The translations under genes were made by a program, and so were the position numbers. 64,000 nucleotides of DNA from Caballeronia jiangsuensis (GTDB lineage: Bacteria; Pseudomonadota; Gammaproteobacteria; Burkholderiales; Burkholderiaceae): NCBI GenBank assembly GCA_000648925.1, contig JFHF01000030.1, positions 1 through 64,000 on the forward strand, in the 5' to 3' direction. Below the pieces are notes generated by a model that was given only the letters and a program-made list of their open reading frames with translations, did no database searches and was not told the DNA's origin. This document shows, in pieces, positions 22,197 to 30,816 of the stretch. Each line of letters opens with the position of its first letter. Positions within the stretch are counted from its first letter, which is position 1.

Positions 22197-23543
22197 TCAA
22201 ACCGGATCGGCTTGCGCAGCGGGATTAGCGCCGGCCTTCTGCGGTGAACGGCGCGAATCGATCAGGCACACCGCCAGCATCGCGATGACGCCAGGAATGG
22301 CAATCGCGACGAAGTTCTGCTGAAGCGGCAAGGCGCGGCTCACGAGAAAACCGATCACGATGGGCGCGAGAATCGCACCGCTGCGCCCGATGCCCGACGC
22401 CCAGCCGATGCCCGTCGATCGAATGGCCGTCGGATAGAACTGGCCAGCGAACGCATAGGTGACGATCTGCGTGCCGATGGTCGACGCGCCCGCCAGCCCG
22501 ACGAGGAAGAACAGCACGCCGATCGGAACCTTCACGCCCAGCAGGCTGATGGAGATGGCCGCGAGCGCGTACATCGCGATGAGGACGTATTTGATGTTGA
22601 AGCGGTCGGCGAGCCATCCGCCGCCGATCGCGCCGATCATCGCGCCGAAGTTCAGGACGAGCACGAACGTGAGGGCCGAGCCGAGGCTATGTCCGGCGCT
22701 CGCCATAAGCTTTGTGAGCCATGAGCTCAGCGCGTAGACCATGAAGAGGCACATGAAGAACGCGATCCACAACATGACCGTGCTCAGGCCGCGACCTTCC
22801 GCAAAGAGTCGCGCGATTGTCGAGCCGGGAACGGCTTCGCGGTCGGAAAGCGCAAAGCTGTCGGCCTGCTGCGGCACGTATGCGGGGTCCACACGCGGAA
22901 GAATGCGTTTCAGGTTATCCGCGCGATTGTTTCGAATCAGGAACGCAAGCGACTCGGGCATGTACTTCAGGATCACGGGCGCAAGCAGAGCCGGAAAGCC
23001 CGCGGCAATGAACACCGATTGCCAGCCGTAGCGCTCGATCATCGCCTTGCCGACGAGCGCCGCAAGCATGCCGCCGATGGAATATCCGCTGAACATCACC
23101 GTCACCATCGTGCTGCGGATCTTGCGCGGCGAATACTCCGTCATTTGCGCCACGACGTTCGGCATGACACCGCCGATGCCGAGTCCCGCGAGGAAGCGCG
23201 CAATGCCGAAGATCACGGGGTCACGTGTGAATCCCGCGGCCGCCGTGAATACGCTGAACAGCAGTAGACAAATCACGATTGCGGGCACCCGGCCGATTTT
23301 GTCGGCTATCGTTCCGAGGAACACCGCGCCGAGCATCATGCCGAGCAAGGCGGAACTCACCATGAATCCGGCGCTCGTCGGTTGAATGCCCATGTCGCTC
23401 ATGATCGATGGAAGCGCGATTCCGACGACGGCGAGATCGTATCCATCGAAAATGATGATGAGCGCGCACCAGCAGAGAAGCAGCAAATGAAACTTCCCGA
23501 ACCGGGCTTCGTCGCATAACTTTTGAACGTCGATATGACGCAT
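22197..23543 (-). CDS. benK: Aromatic acid:H+ symporter, BenK/PcaK-like MFS
   Basis: A 448-residue twelve-helix MFS carrier of the AAHS family. The family marker DGYDLAVVGIALPSIM in helix 1 contains the aspartate needed for aromatic acid transport, followed by GAVFLGTIADKIGRVP in the 2-3 loop. It is the last gene of the leftward benzoate region and lies 255 bases after the second GTPase gene, with two LysR-type sites in that gap, so it may have its own inducible promoter. Benzoate is the most likely substrate given the neighbours; muconate or 4-hydroxybenzoate carriers look similar. Confidence 0.88.
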   Translation of the reverse strand: MRHIDVQKLCDEARFGKFHLLLLCWCALIIIFDGYDLAVVGIALPSIMSDMGIQPTSAGFMVSSALLGMMLGAVFLGTIADKIGRVPAIVICLLLFSVFTAAAGFTRDPVIFGIARFLAGLGIGGVMPNVVAQMTEYSPRKIRSTMVTVMFSGYSIGGMLAALVGKAMIERYGWQSVFIAAGFPALLAPVILKYMPESLAFLIRNNRADNLKRILPRVDPAYVPQQADSFALSDREAVPGSTIARLFAEGRGLSTVMLWIAFFMCLFMVYALSSWLTKLMASAGHSLGSALTFVLVLNFGAMIGAIGGGWLADRFNIKYVLIAMYALAAISISLLGVKVPIGVLFFLVGLAGASTIGTQIVTYAFAGQFYPTAIRSTGIGWASGIGRSGAILAPIVIGFLVSRALPLQQNFVAIAIPGVIAMLAVCLIDSRRSPQKAGANPAAQADPV

Positions 23544-23740
23544 GGTGTCTCCTTTAATGTAGGACTTGCTTTAAATCCGCGTTTTCTATTTCGATTGATT
23601 CGACGGCTCGATGCACGCGCGCGCGTTTCCCTTGCCGCATTCGAAGAGCAGCAAAAGTCGAGGCTGGCTGATGAATTCCTGCGCTGACGTTCTAATGTGT
23701 TAGTCGGCTCAGGATAGGCGAGCCGGTTATCCACCGTCCA

Positions 23741-23776
23741 ATACCGAATTGGTGCCCGGCTATACCTTTCGGGAAT
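23741..23776 (-). promoter_or_regulatory. Pair of LysR-type sites upstream of benK
   Basis: Two degenerate ATAC-N7-GTAT sites, at 23741-23755 (two mismatches) and 23762-23776 (one mismatch), have centres 21 bases apart, as expected for the two dimers of a BenM/CatM tetramer. They lie about 200 bases before the benK ATG and just after the GTPase stop codon. Confidence 0.4.
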
Positions 23777-23798
23777 GAAAGAAGCTATCCGCTTGCGC

Positions 23799-25340
23799 TC
23801 AGTTGAATTCGGCGCGAAGCCGGTCTTTCAGATCGATCAGGTTCGTTTCATGGGTTTGCAAAACGTCCTGCAATCGCGCGGCCCGATCGTTCGATCGTTC
23901 GATCGAAGCCTCGCATTGCGCGGCCGCGTTGCGGCAAAGGCGCAGGATATGCTGACGAATCGCGCTGCCCAGCGCGGAATGCAGGCGCTGATAGTCGATA
24001 CCGGCGACGGTGTCATCGAACGCGACATCGTCATCGAGGTGAATAAGCGCGAGCGAGGCGTCCGGCTCGACGACGTAATCATGAAGCCGCTCGTTCGCCT
24101 CGCGCGAAAACGATTCGAAGATCGCCTGCGATAAGCAATCGACGATAGCCTTCACATCGCGTGAGGACGAATGCGCATCGAGCAATGCCGGCAAGGTCGG
24201 AGCGACGCTGCGCCACACAGCATTCGCGATCTGCTCCTGCTGCTGTTCGAGCGCCACGATAGCCGCATCCGATAATGCGCGCAGATTTGCGAGCAACGCG
24301 TACACGTCGCGGCACAACGCGCTCATCACGTTTTCTTCCAGATGATGCAGGAACACTTCGGCCTGCTTGCGCCGCTTATAAGCCAACGTCTCTTCGGCAA
24401 TCGTCATCAACGCGGCGCAGAGCTTTTCGAATCCCGCATCGCTCATTGCCGCCTGTGTTTGTCGCTGCTCGCGCGCGAGATATGAGGAGATCGATACGGG
24501 CGTCTTCAACAGGCTAGTGGCCACGCCCATCGACACGAGCTTTTCTTCCGCGCGAATCCTTACGTCAGCCTCCTGCTCGGCGCGATTCTCCGGCGTCTTG
24601 TTGCGCAGGCACTTGACGATTTCACCGTCTATCTCGTCTTCGTCGTACACGTCGCTACGCGTGAGCACGGGCAGCAATGGCTTGTTGCGATGCAGTTCGC
24701 GGCCGAGTTCATCCAGTTCCTGCACTTGTCCCGGCGATGTGGAACTCGTCAGCCACAACACGCCATCGGCGCTATCGGTGAAGCGTTGAGTGAGCGCCGC
24801 GTTTTCCGGCGTGACCGAATGCAATCCCGGCGTATCCACGAGAACCAGCTTTCCCGCGAGACGCACGCCTTGAAGTCGCGCGGTGGTTTCCGTCACGCCT
24901 TCCCTGAAACGTTCCAGCGTCTCGACGATTCGCCCCGCATCGAGATAGAAGTACTCCACCGTCTTGCCGTGCGCCGCGAATCGATCGGCAAGCAGATTGC
25001 AGAACGAGCTCTTGCCCGCGTTGAACTTGCCGAATACAAGCAGCAGAACTTTATCGTCGAAGGTTTCGGCGAGCGCTTGCGCGGGTTCGAGATGCGCCCA
25101 TTGTTGAGTCCAGGCGAGCATGTTTTTCTGCACTACGGCGTTGATCGTCGCCGCATGTTTCGCCAGCGCGCCCTCCTCTTTCAGCCCTTGGCACAAGAGA
25201 CGACTGGATCGAAGATTCGCGCCCAGTTGCGCGAGCCAGTCTTCCATCGAATGCAGAATGCGCCCGAGATCATGCGCGATGAACTCGAACGCATCGACAT
25301 CGGCGATGAAGCGTTGCTCGTTGCTCGCGTCCGCTTTCAT
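23799..25340 (-). CDS. Dynamin-like GTPase, downstream member of a pair
   Basis: A 513-residue large GTPase. G1 is GKFNAGKSS at residues 104-112, G3 DTPG at 169-172, and G4 TRSD at 227-230; the K-F-N-A-G-K-S version of the P-loop is characteristic of bacterial dynamin-like proteins. An N-terminal helical region of about 95 residues precedes the GTPase domain and a long helical region (residues 290-513, with an acidic coiled-coil-like end) follows. No obvious transmembrane paddle is seen. It overlaps the upstream GTPase gene by four bases (ATGA), so the two products are made together and may form a hetero-oligomer. Possible roles are membrane remodelling or stress defence; a substrate is not known. 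Confidence 0.8.
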   Translation of the reverse strand: MKADASNEQRFIADVDAFEFIAHDLGRILHSMEDWLAQLGANLRSSRLLCQGLKEEGALAKHAATINAVVQKNMLAWTQQWAHLEPAQALAETFDDKVLLLVFGKFNAGKSSFCNLLADRFAAHGKTVEYFYLDAGRIVETLERFREGVTETTARLQGVRLAGKLVLVDTPGLHSVTPENAALTQRFTDSADGVLWLTSSTSPGQVQELDELGRELHRNKPLLPVLTRSDVYDEDEIDGEIVKCLRNKTPENRAEQEADVRIRAEEKLVSMGVATSLLKTPVSISSYLAREQRQTQAAMSDAGFEKLCAALMTIAEETLAYKRRKQAEVFLHHLEENVMSALCRDVYALLANLRALSDAAIVALEQQQEQIANAVWRSVAPTLPALLDAHSSSRDVKAIVDCLSQAIFESFSREANERLHDYVVEPDASLALIHLDDDVAFDDTVAGIDYQRLHSALGSAIRQHILRLCRNAAAQCEASIERSNDRAARLQDVLQTHETNLIDLKDRLRAEFN

Positions 25341-26587
25341 GTGGCGCCTTCCAGCGCGCGCAATGCATTCAATGCCTTATTTAAAGCATCAATCATCGCT
25401 TCGCTTTGCGAAATCCGCGCCGCCAATGCTTTCCTGTCTGACGACAACTCGAAGTAATGCGCGAAGTCGCGCTGCATCCGTTCGCGGCCCGCTTCCGTAC
25501 AGAATATCCTGCGCAAGTCCTTGCGAAATTTCACCGACACGCCCATGACCGCCACCATCACGGAATTGAGCGCACGCGCCACCGTTTCCTGTTCCGATGG
25601 CAAGCCGATGACGCCGTGCCCCGCGAGAAAGCTATCGATTGCGATACACGCACGCGAATAGGCGATCTGTATATGCGCGCGTTCGAGCTTGCCCGCGGTG
25701 ATCGCATAAGCGTCCTTTGCGGTATCGGGCACTGAAGCGTGGTCTGTACCGAGCGCGTTCAGCATCGCGTCGATATCGCCGCTTACTTTGTCGATGACGC
25801 TTTTCAATCCGTGATCGAAGTCCACGCGCTGTTGCCGCTGCGTGTCACGCAGATCACCAAGCAACTTGTCCTGCGCGATCAGAAGCTGCGTCAGTTCCTC
25901 GCGGGTTTCATCGAACAACAGCGCGGCTTCATGCGCGCGTGCTTCCGGCACGCGAGCGAGCGCGGCGTCGATGGTCGCGCGCAGCGAAGGCATACCGCTC
26001 TTTTCGAGCATCAGCTTCTTACCTTCGTCCCGCCCCTTTCGATACCGCGTCGACGAAACGGCGTTCAAACCGATGTCAGGCCATTGAGCACAGATCGCGT
26101 GACTGACTTTCTGCAACTCGGCATCGTCGGCAAGCTGGTCCACTTGCGACAGCACGAACAGCGTCTGACGTTTCGACCGCTCACCGTCGGCGCAGAGTTC
26201 GGCGAGCAAAGCCAGTTCCTTCGCGTCGAGCTCCCCTTCCTTCGCGGCATGCACGAACAGGCGGATATCCGCATGCAGCCACGCAGCGTGCAACGCGTGA
26301 CGATCGTCTTCGGTGCCGACATCCGCATCGAGCCCCGGTGCATCCAGCCAGCGCACGCCCTGATGGACGCTGTCCGACAGCTTCACCGTCTCGCGTTTGT
26401 CCGCGACGGCAAACGTGTCCCGTCCGATCAGCTCGTTCAGCAGACGGCTCTTGCCGTGGTTGTATTTGCCGATGACGGTGACGATCGGCTCGCCGTCCGC
26501 GAGCAGGATCGCGAGACGCGCGATGTCGTCCGCGCGATCCGGCAGCACGGACACGACCTCATGCAATGCCCCGCCGCGCGCGTTCAT
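25337..26587 (-). CDS. Dynamin-like GTPase, upstream member of a pair
   Basis: A 416-residue GTPase with G1 GKYNHGKSRL at residues 40-49, G3 DAPG at 82-85 and G4 SQVD at 147-150. The GTPase domain is near the N-terminus and is followed by about 240 helical residues with a more hydrophobic stretch near 340-370 (AIDSFLAGHGVIGLP and ALNSVMVAVMGVSV) that could contact membrane. The domain layout differs from the partner, which has a long N-terminal extension, a pattern seen in paired bacterial dynamin-like proteins. The ATG at 26587 overlaps the ridA stop codon by four bases, which ties the pair to the benzoate operon. Confidence 0.78.
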   Translation of the reverse strand: MNARGGALHEVVSVLPDRADDIARLAILLADGEPIVTVIGKYNHGKSRLLNELIGRDTFAVADKRETVKLSDSVHQGVRWLDAPGLDADVGTEDDRHALHAAWLHADIRLFVHAAKEGELDAKELALLAELCADGERSKRQTLFVLSQVDQLADDAELQKVSHAICAQWPDIGLNAVSSTRYRKGRDEGKKLMLEKSGMPSLRATIDAALARVPEARAHEAALLFDETREELTQLLIAQDKLLGDLRDTQRQQRVDFDHGLKSVIDKVSGDIDAMLNALGTDHASVPDTAKDAYAITAGKLERAHIQIAYSRACIAIDSFLAGHGVIGLPSEQETVARALNSVMVAVMGVSVKFRKDLRRIFCTEAGRERMQRDFAHYFELSSDRKALAARISQSEAMIDALNKALNALRALEGAT

Positions 26588-26991
26588 TTCCCCGCTTCTG
26601 GCAAGACCGCGACCGCCTTGATCTCGACGATATAACCCGCCGCGCCGCCCAGCATGTGCGCACCGACAGCCGTCCACGCGGGAAGCGGATGCGTGTTGAG
26701 ATAGCGCTCGCGCACCTGCATGAACAAGGGCAGATCGCGCATGTCGGTGTGGAACGTGGTCACATCCACAACATCGCTCAACGATGCGCCCGCCGTTTCC
26801 AGCACCAGCTTCAGATTCTCGAAGGCCTGCGCGATCTGCGCTTCGCGGTCTTCGACCAGTTGCATCGCCGCATCGCGACCGATCTGCCCGGACACGTAAA
26901 TCGTGTTGCCTGCCCGGACTGCGGGTGCGTAGCGAATCTTCTCGTACACCGCTTCCATTCCCGGTGGAACGATAGCTTTGTGTTCACTCAT
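26584..26991 (-). CDS. RidA/YjgF/UK114 family protein
   Basis: A 135-residue member of the Rid family, which hydrolyses reactive enamine/imine intermediates, although several subfamilies have other or unknown roles. Recognisable parts are the start of the fold with APAVRAGNTIYVSGQIGRD, the LVLETAGASLSDVVDVTTFHTD region and YIVEIKAVAVLPEAGK at the end. The arginine that binds the carboxylate in active RidA is usually in an R-x-x-x-E-V/I-x-A context near the C-terminus; here the segment reads GYIVEIKAVAVL without that arginine, so deaminase activity is doubtful. The gene lies 30 bases after benD and overlaps the GTPase start. Confidence 0.8.
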   Translation of the reverse strand: MSEHKAIVPPGMEAVYEKIRYAPAVRAGNTIYVSGQIGRDAAMQLVEDREAQIAQAFENLKLVLETAGASLSDVVDVTTFHTDMRDLPLFMQVRERYLNTHPLPAWTAVGAHMLGGAAGYIVEIKAVAVLPEAGK

Positions 26992-27021
26992 GGCATGCGT
27001 CTCCTGCACACTCAAACGTTA

Positions 27022-27798
27022 TCAACCGTTATCGCCGCCGGCGACCGGCAGCACCGCGCCCGTGATATAGCCCGCTTCGTCCGAAGCAAGGAACAGGATC
27101 GGCGCAACCTGCTCTTCGAGGGTGCCGTAGCGCTTGAAGAAGGTCGATTCGGTGACCTGCTTCACCGCTTCGCCCATCCAGATTTTTTCCTGCTCGCTGT
27201 CGCCGCTCGCGTTGCGCGGAACGCGTCGCGGAGGCGCTTCGGTGCCGCCGGGCGCTGCGGCGACCACGCGGATATTGTGCTCGCCGTACTCCATCGCCAA
27301 TGCCTGCGTCATCGCGTTGACGCCGCCCTTCGCGGCCGAATACGGCACGCGCCGGATTCCGCGCGTGGCATTCGACGACACATTCACGATGGTTCCACCG
27401 CCCCGTTTGAGCAAATGCGGCAATACCGCATGGCAGGCGTAGAGCGTAGGCATGAGCGAGCGTCGAATCTCGGCGTCGATCTGCGCAGGCTCGAACTCCG
27501 CATACGGGCGCATGCGGATCGCGCCACCGACGCCGTTCACGAGAATATCGATGCCGCCGAACCTGCTCACCGCAAACGCCATCGTCGATGCCGCGCCTTC
27601 ATAGGTCTCCAGGTCGGCGACGAAGCCCGCCGTATCCGCACCCTGCGCTTCGGCCGCCACTTCGGATACGAAGTCCGCGCGATCGACGAACAGCACCTTC
27701 GCGCCCTCGGCGGCCGCACGCAGCGCCACGCCACGTCCAATGCCCTGCGCCGCGCCGGTCACGACCATCACCTTGCCGGCAAATCGTTGTGCGTTCAT
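27022..27798 (-). CDS. benD: cis-1,6-dihydroxycyclohexadiene-1-carboxylate dehydrogenase
   Basis: An SDR of 258 residues that oxidatively decarboxylates the benzoate cis-diol to catechol with NAD. TGAAQGIG is the cofactor loop, the active site is VSSN with YSAAKGG, and the family-specific AAAPGGTEAPPRRVPRN segment matches BenD/XylL. The ATG at 27798 overlaps the benC stop by four bases. Together with BenABC it converts benzoate to catechol for CatA. Confidence 0.93.
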   Translation of the reverse strand: MNAQRFAGKVMVVTGAAQGIGRGVALRAAAEGAKVLFVDRADFVSEVAAEAQGADTAGFVADLETYEGAASTMAFAVSRFGGIDILVNGVGGAIRMRPYAEFEPAQIDAEIRRSLMPTLYACHAVLPHLLKRGGGTIVNVSSNATRGIRRVPYSAAKGGVNAMTQALAMEYGEHNIRVVAAAPGGTEAPPRRVPRNASGDSEQEKIWMGEAVKQVTESTFFKRYGTLEEQVAPILFLASDEAGYITGAVLPVAGGDNG

Positions 27799-28823
27799 GC
27801 GGTCACCGGCGCGGCGTTGGGCGTGAATTTCTCGTAGTGGAAGCTGTTGGGCTTCACGCCGTTGTCGTCGAAGTGCTTGCGCACTGCATCGACCATCGGC
27901 GGCGGACCGCACAGGTACACATCGACATCGCCGTCATTCAGCGATTCCGCCGGCATGTGCTGTGTCACCCAGCCCTTGCGCGGATGATTCGAATCCGCAT
28001 CGGCGACGACAGTGCTGAACGTGAAGTTCGGCAGCTTCGCCGTGTAGGCCTCGATCGCGTCGACCTGCACCAGATCGAGGTCGCGCGTCACGCCGTAGAT
28101 CAGGTGAATCTTCTGCTGCGAGCCGGTGCGCGCGAGCACTTCGAGCATCGAGAGGAACGGCGCCAGGCCCGTGCCGCCCGCGAGGAACAAGAGCGGCCGT
28201 TCCACGGCGCGCAGATAGAAGCTGCCGAGCGGGCCGGTTAGTTCCACCGCATGTCCCGCCTGCGCGGATTCGAGCCACGTGCTCATCACGCCGCCGGGAA
28301 TCTTCTTGATGAGGAAGCTGATCTTCGTCTGACCCGGCGCCGACGAGAACGAATACGAACGATGCTGGCCGCTGCCGGGCACATCGATATTCACGTACTG
28401 GCCCGGCAGGAAAACCGGTGCGGGTGTGGCGGCATCCACGTCCAGTTCGAGCACGACGGCGGCATCGTTATGCGGCTCGATCTTCGTGACCGCCGCGGCG
28501 AACTTGCTCTGCGCCGTCTTGCATGCCGTGGATGACGCCGGGACCGCGATCACGCAATCGCTCGACGGCACCATCTGGCAGGTGAGCACGAGACCGCCTT
28601 CCTTCTCGTCGTCGGAGAGCGCGTCTTCGATGTAGTCGTCGCCGAGATCGTAGCTGCCGCTTTCGGCGCGGCACTTGCAGGTGCCGCACACGCCGTCGGA
28701 GCAATCCATCGGCAGATTGATCTTCGCGCGGAAAGCGGCGTCGAGAACCTTCTCGCCCGCCTTGCATTCGACGAACCGCGTGACGCCATCTTCGAAATTC
28801 AGTGCAATGTTGTAGCTGGACAT
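27795..28823 (-). CDS. benC: Benzoate 1,2-dioxygenase electron transfer component
   Basis: A 342-residue reductase passing electrons from NADH to the oxygenase. The N-terminal plant-type 2Fe-2S ferredoxin domain has CSDGVCGTCKC with a fourth cysteine in VLTCQM; then a flavin-binding domain (QHRSYSFSSAPG, RSYS motif) and an NAD-binding domain (FLAGGTGLAPFLSMLE, CGPPPMVDAV). This is the standard class IB layout of BenC/XylZ. It follows benB by 35 bases. Confidence 0.95.
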   Translation of the reverse strand: MSSYNIALNFEDGVTRFVECKAGEKVLDAAFRAKINLPMDCSDGVCGTCKCRAESGSYDLGDDYIEDALSDDEKEGGLVLTCQMVPSSDCVIAVPASSTACKTAQSKFAAAVTKIEPHNDAAVVLELDVDAATPAPVFLPGQYVNIDVPGSGQHRSYSFSSAPGQTKISFLIKKIPGGVMSTWLESAQAGHAVELTGPLGSFYLRAVERPLLFLAGGTGLAPFLSMLEVLARTGSQQKIHLIYGVTRDLDLVQVDAIEAYTAKLPNFTFSTVVADADSNHPRKGWVTQHMPAESLNDGDVDVYLCGPPPMVDAVRKHFDDNGVKPNSFHYEKFTPNAAPVTA

Positions 28824-28858
28824 GTTGCCTCCTACTTACTGTCTCATCACCGGGAGCA

Positions 28859-29347
28859 TCAGACGTGGTAGACGTCGAGCACCTGACGGATATAGTCGTT
28901 CTTCAGCACAATCTTCTTGTGCGCGATCACCAGAATGTCGTCGACCTTGCGCAGCGTCACGAAGATCGTGCCGAAGAAATGGTCGGTGATCTTGTAGCGA
29001 TAGCTGAGCGTGTCGAAGTTGTAGCGCACATCCACTTCGTTCTCGCGCTCGGCCAGCACTTCCACGTTGGTGACGTTATGGCTCGTGCGCGGCTCGGGCA
29101 TCGATGCGCCGCTGCGCTCGGTCTTGATGCGGAACACGCGATCTTCGAGGCCGCCGCGATCCGGGTAATACATCAGCGAGATCTGGCTTTCGTGATCGTC
29201 GGTGATGCGGTCGTCGTCGTCCCAGGCGGGCATCCAGTAGGTGACGTCTTCCGCGTAGCAGCCCAGCCATTCGTCCCACTGACGGTCATCGAGAAAGCGT
29301 GCTTCGCGATACAGCGTCGCGCAGATTGTGTGGTAATCGAAGCTCAT
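28859..29347 (-). CDS. benB: Benzoate 1,2-dioxygenase small (beta) subunit
   Basis: A 162-residue subunit of the ring-hydroxylating oxygenase, belonging to the SnoaL-like beta-subunit family. Diagnostic segments are [49 protein letters not shown] and [11 protein letters not shown]. The start at 29347 overlaps the benA stop (ATGA); a longer in-frame reading up to 29782 is antisense noise from benA. Confidence 0.95.
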   Translation of the reverse strand: MSFDYHTICATLYREARFLDDRQWDEWLGCYAEDVTYWMPAWDDDDRITDDHESQISLMYYPDRGGLEDRVFRIKTERSGASMPEPRTSHNVTNVEVLAERENEVDVRYNFDTLSYRYKITDHFFGTIFVTLRKVDDILVIAHKKIVLKNDYIRQVLDVYHV

Positions 29348-30702
29348 GCCAGTGCCTCCGCTTGTTCCTTCTTCAGGGCGTCGCGCATCACGTTCACCCA
29401 GTATTCGTGCTGCACGACGAAGAGGCCTTCGTCCTCGCTGCGTTCGCCCGAGATGAGCGGCTTGAGACCCATGGTCTTCGCGTTGTCGTCCGGACCGTGA
29501 ACCCACAGCGGCGCACCGCGCGACAGGTCGTTCCACATCGCCGTGATGCCGGCATAACCCGACTGGCAGGCGCGGAACTCTTCGAGGTCGTCGCTCGTGC
29601 CCATGCCCGAGACGTTGAAGAAGTCTTCGTACTGACGGATGCGAATCGCGCGGTCCTCGGCGCTCTCGCCCTTCGGCGCGAAGCAGAAGATGCTGACTTC
29701 GGTCTTGTCGACACCCAGCGGGCGCACCACGCGAATCTGCGTGCTGAACTGATCCATCAGGAACACGTTCGGATAGAGGCACAGGTTACGCGTCTGATTG
29801 ACGATGAAGTCCGCCTTCTCTTCGCCCACGCGCGCCTTGATTTCCTCGCGATGCTGATAGACCGGGCGCACTTCCGGGTTCATCGTCTTGGTCCACAACA
29901 GGATGTGGCCATGATCGAAGCCATACACGCCCGCGACCGACTTGCTCCAGCTATTGGCATCGACGGCTTTCGTGCCTTCGACCTTGCGGCGGCCCATCGT
30001 CGCGGCGTAGTTCCAGTGCACGGTGCTGACGTGATAGCCGTCGCAGCCGTTCTCCATCTGCATCTTCCAGTTGCCGTCGTAGATATACGAGGAATTGCCG
30101 CGCAACACTTCGAGTCCGTCCGGCGCCTGATCGACGATCTGATCGATGATGACCTTCGTCTCGCCGAGATAGTCTTCGAGCGGCATCGAATCCGCGTTGA
30201 GGCTGCCGAACAGAAAGCCGCGATAGCTCTGGAAACGCGGCACCTTCCGCAGATCGTGCGAGCCGTGCGTATTGAACTGAATCGGATATTCGGTGGTCTT
30301 CTCGTCCTTCACCTTCAGCAGCTTGCCGGTGTTGGAGAACGTCCAGCCGTGGAACGGGCACGTGAAGCTGCCCTTGTTGCCGTGCTTGCGGCGGCACAGC
30401 ATCGCGCCCTTGTGTGCGCAGGCATTGATGACCGCGTGCAGTTCGCCGGTCTTGTCACGCGTGACGACCACGGGCTGGCGGCCGATCCACGTCGTGTAGT
30501 AATCGTTGTTGTTGGGAATCTGGCTTTCGTGCGCCAGATACACCCAGTTGCTCTCGAAGATATGCTTCATCTCGAGTTCGTACAGATCGGCGTTGGTGAA
30601 GATATCGCGGCGGCAACGGAATACACCGTTTTCCTTGTCGTCCTGAACGGCCGTTTGCAGCAGTTCGTCGAGCTGGCTGACTTTGTTGGTAATGGCGGAC
30701 AT
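29344..30702 (-). CDS. benA: Benzoate 1,2-dioxygenase large (alpha) subunit
   Basis: Catalytic subunit of 452 residues. The Rieske 2Fe-2S ligands are C95-x-H97 and C115-x2-H118 (CAHKGAM, CPFHGW). The mononuclear iron site is in the segment [20 protein letters not shown], which supplies the bridging aspartate and two histidines. It dihydroxylates benzoate at carbons 1 and 2. The start at 30702 (MSAITNK) gives the usual BenA length. It lies 114 bases after catA, so catA and benABCD form one transcription unit. Confidence 0.96.
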   Translation of the reverse strand: MSAITNKVSQLDELLQTAVQDDKENGVFRCRRDIFTNADLYELEMKHIFESNWVYLAHESQIPNNNDYYTTWIGRQPVVVTRDKTGELHAVINACAHKGAMLCRRKHGNKGSFTCPFHGWTFSNTGKLLKVKDEKTTEYPIQFNTHGSHDLRKVPRFQSYRGFLFGSLNADSMPLEDYLGETKVIIDQIVDQAPDGLEVLRGNSSYIYDGNWKMQMENGCDGYHVSTVHWNYAATMGRRKVEGTKAVDANSWSKSVAGVYGFDHGHILLWTKTMNPEVRPVYQHREEIKARVGEEKADFIVNQTRNLCLYPNVFLMDQFSTQIRVVRPLGVDKTEVSIFCFAPKGESAEDRAIRIRQYEDFFNVSGMGTSDDLEEFRACQSGYAGITAMWNDLSRGAPLWVHGPDDNAKTMGLKPLISGERSEDEGLFVVQHEYWVNVMRDALKKEQAEALA

Positions 30703-30816
30703 GTGTGCTCTCCCTATGCGGCTCCGGTCATGGAGCGCTTGCATCGGTGTCGAATGATTCTTGCGGAGTGTCGAGCGGCGACAGAACTGTCGCCGCTCCG
30801 GGCGCGTGCCGGGCGA

